A DNA stretch of 64,000 nt from Phoronis australis (Eukaryota; Phoronida; Phoronidae), in the NCBI GenBank assembly GCA_002633005.1, contig NMRA01000006.1, forward strand, positions 1,508,442-1,572,441. Reading direction: 5' to 3'. Below are positions 48,901 through 60,600 of this stretch, piece by piece. Positions within the stretch are counted from its first letter, which is position 1. Each line of letters starts with the position of its first letter. Below the pieces are notes generated by a model that saw nothing but the letters and a program-made list of their open reading frames with translations, was not told the origin of the DNA and searched no databases. Position numbers and translations under genes: made by a program.

Positions 48901-51645
48901 TTGGCATGCGTTTGAAATGTGAACGATTGACTACAGCTAGAGTGTGGGGCTGCGCATCCTCGTAAGCTACTGATACGGCTGAAAGGAGCTTTGCATGCAA
49001 CGTTAAAATTGTTAGTTCGCCGAGAAGGTTTCCAATGCTTGGTTTCCTGGTTGTTTTGTAAAGTTTGTAAAAATACTGTAAGAAAGTGTAGAGTAGCGTG
49101 GTCGCCGCTTGGCGTCTCTGTGTGTTTATGATCACTGTGTATAAAGTTTAAAACGAAATAAATACATTCTACATTGCTCCTTTTAGTTTCAAGTACCTTC
49201 ACTGCATAACGGTTTTCAGTTCTTGGACGTTTCGAAATATCTGCACGAACATTATATATGGCTCGATCCATGCTCATTTTGAATGGTTTACTTGAAACCC
49301 AGGGTAAAATGGAACTAACAATGGTAGCTTAGACCACAGGCGTCCTCAGATCGTCCCCAATACACTATATATAATACTACAAGGTATGAGTGAGACTCCG
49401 GACTAGAAATTCCACGGGTGCTTCACTTCAGCCGCCCATAACAAACATAAAACTCAATAAATTTACATAAAACAGAAGTTCAACAAACCATGAAGAATTG
49501 TTCTTTCTCCCAATGCCATTTATGGTGTCCTGCTCCACCAAGTTCGCAAGAAATTCGCGGTCAAAACACAGAAATCGTCCCAAAAAGCTCGTCCGGAGCA
49601 ACTCATTGGTCCCACGCGCAGGGTACGGAATTATCCAAGGAGTTGCGGATGAACGGCAATTTGCCTTGATGTATAGTGCGTATTGAGAGGGCGCTCCTCG
49701 CTCGTGCAGACGCCTCAGTCCGCCGGGCTTCAACAATACAACGCTAACACTATTGTTGACTGGCGTGTCGTTTTTATATGAAGTATGCATTTCAGTTCGT
49801 CCTTTCTGGAGTTAAATGGAAACCTTATTTATGTTTTGAAGCCAAATAATGTCCTGTAGCCCTCGACAACTCTAAAAAAATTGAGAGAAGTACATTTTTG
49901 AAAACTCGAACTCTGCAAAACGGACGTAAGCTTTGGCGAATTTCACGCTTGTAGGAAAAGACCACCCACCAAGGACTATAATATTTAACCTGTAACTTGG
50001 GGAGTATAAATTTTTAATTGATTCCTGCCTTGTCCTTGGAGGATCGACGCCAATGATGCATTAGAAGGTGTCGTGCACATACCGAGGATTGGTGGAAATC
50101 CGATCACGGATTTCTTAACCCCGTGGTCGGTTTGGCGATTACATAACCAGGTCTTCGGAATTTCCTCTTTTATCCTCTCCGTTTCATCATTTCTTGCAGT
50201 TAATTTTACAATTCAAAAAAAATTCTATCACATAAACCTATTTGTAGAACGATAGGTCACCTGGAAAATTTTCCTCGTCCATTTCAAGCCTCGATTCTCA
50301 AGACAAATGCGTTACATCCTCTTAATTGGATATACGCTATTTCAATGAGATGGAAGGTTCAGCATTGCCTAAATAGACCACATGTACGTATTAGCAAAGC
50401 AATCGACCAGTTGTAGGGCAAGACAGGAAAACGTGAAATAAAGAGCAAATTACAGGGTCTTGTGTCCGCAGAAAACTTAATGGAGATTGCTGAGATATTG
50501 GTGAACAGATTCAAGGCGACAGTTGACAGAACAGTGAGAGTGTAATGATAGTGGCCAACAGACAGAGGGACAGGGAACGATAAAAATGCAAATAAACATC
50601 ATGATGAACTGTCTGCCCGCAAATATATATCCATCAACATGGGGAAAGGTCAATTGACAGGCTCCGACATCCTGTTCAAATTGTGTGTGCCATGGATCCT
50701 GGATCCGCCAGTGCAATGCATGTAAATATTTTATAAACGAGTTACTTGTCTAGTGGAGGTCGGAAAGGACATTCAGAAAAGAAAGTCTGCCATTCCCGTC
50801 GCTACGATGTCTAGTCGGAAAGTTTTTTAAAATGTTAAAAACATAACTGGGGTTCAACCAGTGGCACGGTAAGCCTATGAATGCCGAAAAAAATTTGTGG
50901 TCACTGCAATGCTCGAAACAATTTGTTTCCGAGTCATTCAAGACTGGGTCTTGGTCATGGCAAATTAGCTCCGTACGCGTATGGGATTTCAGTGGAACCA
51001 GAACCTAGGCCACTCATAGTTTGTACGGCGGGTTCCCCAGTTCAATGAATGATGGAATAACTTTTTCCAGTCTTACCGGAACATATTTGTGCCAAGTTGT
51101 TCTCACGGTTGCCACCACCATAGACTCAAGTGACCCTCCGCGTCTCGCCAATATCCGATGATACGTTTTTAGTTGGAATGCCAATTTTCACGGGGCCGAC
51201 GAGCGGCTTGTCCGGTGTGTACACCGATGGAGTATGCTATGCGCTGATCAAGGCGAACATTCATTTGACTGTTTTTCAGAAATTACCTATGAGGCAGACC
51301 GTGAATTAGAACATGTTTTGTTTCCTGCCTACACCTATAACCTACTGGTGGGTTCCGTTTCGCTGGCGGCACAGCCGTACTGCATGACTCAGTTCTGCTA
51401 CTCCGGGGAACTTAACACAAATCACCGTTCGGTGCAATGCGCATCTACACTCGTGCTTTGCGCAAATTTTTACAGACAAGATGTTGCCCCCCCTCTTGTG
51501 ATATCCTAGATCCGCCACTGAGAAATTTTGACGAAGTCCTCCCGCATTCGCCCCTCAAAATGCAAAAGCCGGTGGCCACCAACCTCATTGGCAGCCACCG
51601 GGTACTCCGCCACTAGGTGCCGCTTTATCATACTCAAAATCAATC
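45921..51645. other. Interval between casein kinase 1 and IVD
   Basis: 5.7 kb. It must hold the kinase 3'UTR and the IVD promoter. AATAAA occurs at 49157 and 50437; neither is decisive. A hairpin element is at 47029-47130, and single hAT-like ends (GGATCCGCCAGTG near 50713, TAGATCCGCCACTG near 51520) are seen. The open frames around 48253-48597 and 49428-49790 have no recognisable domain. Confidence 0.5.
47029..47130 (+). repeat. Hairpin element, copy 5 (GGGGTCCC end type)
   Basis: CAATAGTCACTTACAGGGGT at the left, GGGACCCCTGTTACTATT at the right, with the standard core between. Nearly complete copy. Confidence 0.88.
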
Positions 51646-54600
51646 ATGGCTGCCGTACTGAAGTGTTTACGGAAAATTGGAGTGTTCACAAAAACTGCTT
51701 CAAACACTATAAAATTTTCCCGGTCGGTTGGCTCATTCTATCCTATCAATGATGACATGCATGGCTTAACAGATCATCACAAGCAGGTTTGTTTTTTACT
51801 CTGCTTAGTTAAAATATCTGAAAGCAAGCCCTCTGTCTGGCTCTGGTTATTAGGCCTAGAGCCGCCTAGATCAACTTCAGAAGTTCAGTCTTCAGACTAG
51901 TCTTCAACTTCAAGTTCAAGCCCAAGGAGGCTAGTCGTAGTTGATCTGCCCTGAGCGCTTTCCTGTATGGCAGTTCTCATAAGTAACTTTCCAACCTATA
52001 GTTATAATCGGAAACTGGCGATAACGTTTGAGTGAAAATACACTGAAAGCTAGAAAGCACAATCGATAGTCATAGATTTCAAACTTGTCTCGTTAGATAA
52101 ATTTTCTTTAGCACTCCACATCACAGTGTTAACTTCGAACCACGTGAGGGTTTGACTTTAAAGGACTTTATTATTCACTGGTGCAGTAACTGTGAATCTA
52201 CAATACGAGAAAACAAAGCAGACTAAGACTTATAAGACTAAGATTAAATTCACAAAATTAAAGAAATGTAATAAGACCACTTTGAGTAAATATCAAATAC
52301 CTATAAAATATATCAGTGTAGGACTACACTAGACTATGCATAATAGCAAGCTATCCGCGATAATATAATACTGGAAGTTATGTGTCAATTTTTGAAATAG
52401 ACCACTTTAAAACACATCATGTAAAACTCACAACTTTAGCCCCAATGACTTGTTCACACGAAGATATTCAGGGATCATCTTAACCTAAATAATGCAAACA
52501 CCGAATGTAAGTATTATGACCACTACAGAATAAAATGGCTTGTGGGCAACACCCCCTTAGTACTAAACAAAATGCAACACAACAGAACATGAACTGTAAC
52601 GCATAGGAACACAGGGAAAATACAGATATAATCAGCAAATAGGGACTGTCTCCTACAGTCAATTAAATGTGCTATTTTACAAAAACAACACACTTGGAGC
52701 CTTAAACCAAAGGAATAGCGAGATCCCAAGCTTAACAAGCACTAAACATGGTATAAGTGCCAAACCTAGCAAAATAATGATTTACCTCAAATAGGGCAAT
52801 TCCGTGAAAAGGTCAACCTCTAGACAAAATATTAAAATTGTGACTACACTAACTTTTTTGGTCTCATCGGAAAGCCCATTCTCTCTAGTTTTAGGACCCA
52901 TATTTGACTGTCCTATAACTTTAAATGTTTTGCCTAAATGGACCCATTTTTAGGGGTCAGTTGACCCTAAAAAATTAGCTTGATTTTCATGTGTGTTGCT
53001 TATTATTGTCATAAAAAGGTAATTATGGGTATTTCACTATACTATCAGTTTTGTGCAATCAGATGAACCCCAAACTTTATAAAAAATAACATTTCAACTT
53101 TGGCACATCATCGACCTCATGGGGTCAAAGGTCAACTCCTGGATATTGTGGTGCCGTACATCCATCACAAAAAAGTGTTAAAAAGTTTAGTTACGTTAAA
53201 AGTTTTCAATCAAAATTAAAATAATTTCTGATTCTCTTTTAACTTGTTACTCAATACTATTGACAAAAATTTTANATTCTTGACACGAATTCTATATAAA
53301 GCTGGTGAAATGACTTCAGTGATAATACCAGGTCCCCTCCAAGGAGACGATAACTTCTTACATTTATGCTTTGCTGAAGCTGAGTCAAAGATAAACACCA
53401 GATCGCCTGTTCGAAAAACACGTTTAAATATAGTAAGGTCATAATCTTTCTTCATAGAAGACTAAGTAACTTTCCAACCTATAGTTGTAATCGGAAACTG
53501 GCGATAACGTTTGAGTGAAAATACACTGAAAGCTAGAAAGCACAATCGATAGTCACTCATAGATTTCAAACTTGTCTCGTTAGATAAATTTTCTTTAGCA
53601 CTCCACATCACAGTGTTAACTTCGAGCCACGTGAGGGTTTGACTTCAAAGGACTTTATTATTCACTGGTGCAGTAACTGTGAATCTACAATACGAGAAAA
53701 CAAAGCAGACTAAGACTTATATTAAGAGTCTTATTACAGTAATAAGACTACTTTGAGTAAATATCAAATACCTATAAAATATATCAGTGTAGGACTACAC
53801 TAGACTATGCATAATAGCAAGCTATACGCGATAATATAATACTGGAAGTTATGTGTCAATTTTTGAAATAGACCACTTTAAAACACATTATGTAAAACTC
53901 ACAACTTTAGCCCCAATGACTCGTTCACACGAAGATATTCAGGGATCGTCTTAACCTAAATAATGCAAACACCGAATGTAAGTATTATGACCACTACAGA
54001 ATAAAATGGCTTGTGGGCAACACCCCCTTAGTACTAAACAAAATACAACACAACAGAACATGAGCTGTAACGCATAGGAACACAGGGAAAATACAGATAT
54101 AGTCAGCAAATAGGGACTGTCTCCTACAGTCAATTAAATGTGCTATTTTACAAAAACAACACACTTGGAGCCTTAAACCAAAGGAATAGCAAGATCCCAA
54201 GCTTAACAAGCACTAAACATGGTATAAGTGCCAAACCTAGCAAAATAATGATTTACCTCAAATAGGGCAATTCCGTGAAAAGGTCAACCTCTATACAAAA
54301 TATTAAAATTGTGACTACACTAACTTTTTTGGTCTCATCGGAAAGCCCATTCTCTCTAGTTTTAGGACCCATATTTGACTGTCCTATAACTAAATGTTTT
54401 GCCTAAATGGACCCATTTTTAGGGGTCAGTTGACCCTAAAAAATTAGCTTGATTTTCATGTGTGTTGCTTATTATTGTCATAAAAAGGTAATTATGGGTA
54501 TTTCACTATACTATCAGTTTTGTGCAATCAGATGAACCCCAAACTTTATAAAAAATAACATTTCAACTTTGGCACATCATCGACCTCATGGGGTCAAAGG

Positions 54601-57600
54601 TCAACTCCTGGATATTGTGGTGCCGTACATCCATCACAAAAAAGTGTTAAAAAGTTTAGTTACGTTAAAAGTTTTCAATCAAAATTAAAATAATTTCTGA
54701 TTCTCTTTTAACTTGTTACTCAATACTATTGACAAAAATTTTANACCAAACAGGTATTACAGATATTACAGATATTGGTTGAACGATGAGTGCACTGTTT
54801 TTGGTCATCTCAAGTCAAATTCTGTTATAAAGTTTATTATATCAACTTCACTAGCTTTATATTCTGTACAATGAGTCATCAAAGCTGCAGTTACCAACAA
54901 AAGAAAAATGCACAGATGATGTGTGGTTTATATTTTGGCAACAGGTGTCACTGCTGCTCCATTTTAGACGCACATACAAAAGCATGAAACGGGCGAAAAC
55001 TCAAACATTTTAAATGGGGACATTCTTGCTCCACATCATATTATTAAAATAATGACATTTATTTCGCTTTTGGTGTTTTCAAAAAAAGATGAAGTAGATG
55101 AAACTACAGCTCTGAAACACCAGTTTGGAGTTGAGCAAGGTCCGTGTCCCTATATAAAGTACAGAATTGCGGTGGCGCATGAGTCTACTGAAAGCAGACA
55201 CTCTGGCAACCAAACACGTGCTAATGATTGACAGGTCTACCAAATAGGTATAAAATAGTTTGAACATTGCAACATTTGAAATACATTGTATATTTCTTTC
55301 TGAGTTGAAAGGGCCAACTTCTCTCTTTGATTAACTGGGAGTCTTAGTAATCTTACAATGTGGGTGTACAAACTGGAGAAATTCTGATTGACAGGGCGTC
55401 CAAATGATACATTGGGCGTCCTTGCCAGGGCGTCTACATTAGTGCTAGGGCGTCCATTTAGGGCGTCCAAATGGACGCCCAGGACCTACGCTGCATGAAG
55501 GCCTGATCATCGACCTCATGGGGTCAAAGGTCAACTCCTGGATATTGTGGTGCCGTACATCCATCACAAAAAAGTGTTAAAAAGTTTAGTTACGTTAAAA
55601 GTTTTCAATCAAAATTAAAATAATTTCTGATTCTCTTTTAACTTGTTACTCAATACTATTGACAAAAATTTTAAATCCCAGGGATAATTCGTTAAGTCAG
55701 AAATTGCGTGACAGACATATAGTAAATTTGTACATCCATCACGTACGTAAGTCACACCCATCAAATAACAATTTTTCAGCAAATAAAAGTAACCTGAGGT
55801 CATATTTTTACTTTCTAAACTTGCAGAAGTTAAAATGTATCACACACCTAAGAAATTAAAAACAATACAATAATACAAAGGCAGCTTTAAAATTATGTGA
55901 ATAAGTTGCTACAGATTTAAACTAAATGCATCGGATTTTTTCAATTTCAAAAGTATTTGCAGAAAAGTTATAGTTTGCAATGTCATCTAGTAAATCTTAG
56001 TAAAATTCAACTTATTAAAATCAGACAGTTGACCCACATTATAAAATGTGAATAAAACAAAATGCTAATTTAATGAACTTATTGTTTATCTGTTGTTACC
56101 CCGTGTTTGTAAAGAAATGCTTAGCTTTTGGGAAATTCAAGATTCAAAAATCTTCATACAAAAGAAATCCTAAGGTGCTCTAGAGTATAAATAACAAGAG
56201 ATCTAAAGGAATACATGTCAAGTTGCTACTGTGCTGGAATTAACATGTTATTTCTGCCCTTACCTGCTATGCTGTGTTGGGTGTTGAAAAAGCCTATACT
56301 GGGCATTTTTAAGCGGTAGGAACCTTTCACCTACTTTATTGGGGATTTTTGTCACAGCCTCACTGATTTGTTTTTCAGTGTATTGGGTCATTGGGTGGCT
56401 GGTATGAAATGGTTCAAAGCAAATGATTACATTGTCTCATCTTACATATTTTTGATCCCTCAATCTTTTTAAGAATAAGACTAATTTTTTTTTGTGCTGA
56501 GCTTCTAGGAGATTGAATCGGCATTTAGAAACGATAGAAGAAATTGTTGGAGACCAAAACAATTAAAATGTGTTTTTATGACAGAGGTTAGTATTCTTTT
56601 AAAATTTTATTTCCAATTTTATATTTTGACAGTCACATTTACTTATTGATTTTGAATTAGTATTCTATTTAACTCATAAAAACAGGTTTTTACTGGTAAC
56701 TAGTAGTTGTCAAATACAAAATGATTATCACTCTCATTTCCACGTGGCTTACCATCTTCAAAGGAAAGTGAAGATTTTAGGGTAGTTTTATATCTTAATC
56801 AAATGGATTGAAAAGTTAAAATCTTAGAGTACATTTCTAGCATAGGCCTACCTGTGATGATATCGTATGAAAGGTCAATTGGTACATTTTAATTAAAAAA
56901 ATGAATCAATAGCTTAAATACTGCAAAAGCTTGAATAATTTTAAGTTAATATCTTAGTCACAACAAACAATTTAATACTAAAAATTCAGACCATACGTCC
57001 ATCACGTACGTCCGTCACACTAACTCAACTTCTATCGAGCTGTCTGACAAAAATTTCTTGAAAGATATTATCAAAAAAATTAGTGTGTTGTACTTTGCAA
57101 ACATTCCACTATATCATCATACAAAACAAAAAACTGTAACTTAATGCAACTCACAGAAAATTCACGTTAAAAATTTTTTTTTAAAAATTCAAATTCTCTG
57201 CAAACGTCCATCACGCCCCTTTAAAAGCAATTTTCTCAGTCAGATTAAAAGATAGGGGAAAAGTTGATACATGCTTTGAAAGCTGTCAATGAGACCTATC
57301 AAGTGATTTATTAATTATTTTCTTAGGATGAACATTTTTTTCACAATTGACCAAAATGTTCTGTGATTGCACCTCCGTCACAAATGGAATTCTCACATCA
57401 ATTTATGTGTAGATGACACTTGATTTTACCTAGATTGACCTTGATTATGTTACCAGAAATACAGCCCTTGAATGGTGTTAGACAAGATGGCTGTCAAAAA
57501 GAAAGACACCATCCCAAGATGCTTGAGGGCAAAACAAGAGATGACTGTAATTACATAATACATCTGGCTGGTGGTTCACCAGACTTGCATAACATGTAGG

Positions 57601-60600
57601 CCATGAGCCATAGCTCCAGTCTTTTCATCCTGTGTCCATGTCAGGGGGGCAACTTGATTTTTTTGTATGGATAGGTATTAAGCAATTGATACCTGAGAAG
57701 TTCCCACATTTTAAGTTGCACATTTTTGTAGAAAAACAGTTTTTGTGAGTCCAAAAGTTACATTATTGAACAAGAGGTGGCGCTAAATCCAACAAAAGAC
57801 TAACACAAGATGGCATCTGAAGCCAATCACAAGCTCAGAAATTAAAAGCGAAGGCAACCTTTTTTCGTGTCATTTTTAGCAAAAATGAGGTTCGTCGATT
57901 ATCCCAGACATATTTTTCACTTTACTGCTTTTCGTAATTTAATTAATTATTCGTCGTCTACTCCGGAAGTGACGTTTTGGGAGGCAAGAATTTCGCGCCA
58001 ATTTCTTTTCATATAGTCTGACTGTGAGAGCAGTCGACTCAGTCATTGTTCTACCTCGGTAGTGATAAGTTCAGTTGTCGTTTGCTTTTGCTTACGAGTC
58101 AGTCAACATGCCACGCTGTTGCTGCGTACTGGGGTGTACTCATTATCGTCTCACGTACAGAGGAAGAACTGTCCCCTGCCACTTGCCAGAGTGTCCCGCG
58201 ACACACTCCCACTGGAGGGTGATGTGAGCACCCAAACTGCTTAGATCCCGCCATGTGACTCCCTCGCCACACACCTGGCACCTTCTAAATAGCTCCAATA
58301 CAAGTCCTCAATAAACTTATCAAACTTAGGCTCACCGATCTGTTCATTGGATGACGAACTGTCCTCTTCACTGGGTGTCGAACTGTGCCTGTATTCACTC
58401 CCACTACTCAACATCGCTGCAGGGCTGCTTACAGGCTCTGGGCTAGAGACAACAGCACAGGGCGAATCACTGCTAATTCCCAGAATTGCACGCCATGGGG
58501 TAGGTTCGGAGGCACGGGTGACAGTAGATGAAGTGCCTCCAGTCACTGTATATAGTGGCCACAGCTCGCAAGGCTTCTCGCTTCAAAACCGCACTTCTTG
58601 GGGTTGGCGACGGAGCACTGCTGGGAATCAACAGCAACGGTATGGTACCCTTCTTCAGGAGTTGTTTCGCAGGGACCTTCATCAATTCAGCTTACATATC
58701 TCTGCCGTAATCTGACGGAAGTGCTTGCCACACACTCGGTAACGGGCACGGGTAGCGCTGCGTTCTTCACATGAACGAGCTAGCCAAGTACGGCGAAGTG
58801 TGTCACCCTTCCGAAAGCGACGCAAGGTACCCAAAGCGCGTGTGAGACGATGATGAGTACATCCCGGCACGCAGCAACAGCGCCGTGGCATGTTGACTGA
58901 CTTGTAAACAAAAGCAAACGACGACCGAACTTATCACAACCGAGGTAGAACAAGAGTGACTCGACAGCCCTCACAGTCAGACTATAATGAAAAGAAATTG
59001 GCGTGAAAGTTTGGCCTCCCAAAACGTCACTTCCGGTGTAGAGGACGAGAAATTAATCAAAATACGAAAAGCTATAATTAAGTGAAAAATGTGACTGGGA
59101 TAATCAACGAACCTTATTTTTTGCTTAAAGTGACATGAAGAAAGGTTACCTTCGCCTTTAAGTAACTGCAGACCTAATCTAACATGGCAGCTCCCTTAGA
59201 AGATGCTGTCAGTGATTGCTGCATACACTTTTAAGCAGTAAGTTCATCTGATCTGTTGAGTTTCTTGAAACTGACATGGGCAAAAAGCATTGACTGTGTG
59301 AAGGAATGACTTTCCCTTGGAGATAAAGACAGAAATGAGCACAATGTGTGTCACCAGTTGGCATTTGCATCAAGTAAATTGGCGTGGGCTCCAGGCAGTA
59401 GTATCGCAAATCATGTTTTATCAGCTTACTGATGTTACAAAGATTGAAAGAGCAAAGAGGAAAGATTGCGAAACTAAAAAGTATGCTGAGAACAGAACCA
59501 CCTGATTACGACCAAGAGAAAGATGAGTGTTAATATTTTTCTGGTATAGTGTGATAAATTGACGAAAGTCAGTCAGTGACAGCTGTGTAGTCAGTGGTGA
59601 CAATGGGAAACAGGTCACTTCAAGTTCAAACCCAAGTCAACTCGTACCCAAGTCAAATTTCAAAAGTATTTCAAAACTATTTTATTTGGCAAAAGCAGTG
59701 ATTAAAATCAATGATGGGCTAATAATTTTTACACACAGGGATGTCTTTGTCTTGATGGCTTAAGTGAGTCATCCACAGATAAAAAGAACATTCTTTGTTA
59801 TTGTTGCATTATTGTACCAATCGAAATTTAGACTGCGAATATTGCACACACTTAAGTATTCTGCCCCTATGTACAATATTAAAAATCTACAACGGATGTC
59901 GAACCCCAACCCTTTTTGTTAATGATCTTGTTATTGGGAATACTCAACCGATTTACTTGATAAAATGAACTATGCTAAACAATATTTATGGAAACAATTA
60001 CAGGGTGATATTATTGACACATGAATACAGTTGTAAAACTGCTGTTATCTTCCTTTACTTCATCTTTTGTTGAATATCTGAATGTAATTACACTGGACCA
60101 AAAAGTCATTACCCTGGCTGTAAGAAAACAACTCTGAACAGATAAATTGGTCATGTAATCTGTACTATACTGGTGATAGGTTTGAATTGATTAATTGTAA
60201 GTAACGGATCACAGAACATCAGAAACTACAAAGTTTGCTGACCGGTAGACAGTGACCATTGTCCGCAGCTGGCCAGTAGAGACGCTGAAACTTTTTGACG
60301 AATTATGCCTCACACTGATTGAAAATCAAAGTTATGTTATAGGTTCCTTTTGCGCATAGAGGGACATCTTATGAGGCTGTCGGTGTCTTTAATTACTTGC
60401 AATCTAACAAATACTCCTGTAATAAAACGTTTTCTTCAAGCAATCCTTCGTTTAGTTGCCCGAATGGGCACCTGGCCATTTTTAAGACTGTGCGCGCCAG
60501 GTGCTATGACATTATATCTCCTGGAGCTTCACCACCTCTACTGGCCAGCTAGAGACGGTGGTCACCGTCTAATTGACATGTAGCCAACTAGCTAGCTGTA

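Larger units (their letters stand above)
57846..59157. mobile_element. Foldback DNA transposon, TTAA-flanked (Kolobok-like)
   Basis: 1,312 bp with long inverted arms, about 57846-58154 and 58847-59157. Outer ends are AAGCGAAGGCAACC and, reversed, AGGCGAAGGTAACC, and each side is bordered by TTAA (57842-57845 and 59158-59161). The arms include the start of a THAP-domain gene, so both ends carry an ATGCCACG start pointing inward. TTAA targets plus a THAP-type transposase is the known profile of the Kolobok superfamily; the assignment is an inference from that pairing. Confidence 0.75.

Noticed and set aside
51980-54743. Repeat copies A and B as the two LTRs of one Gypsy element
   Set aside because: The internal interval is only about 190 bp, interrupted by an N; ends are not TG..CA; and the integrase fragment lies on the wrong side of copy B for an intact element.
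58241-58546. 101-codon minus-strand frame inside the foldback transposon as a separate gene
   Set aside because: It is most likely the shifted continuation of the THAP gene remnant; Ser/Glu-rich, no independent domain.
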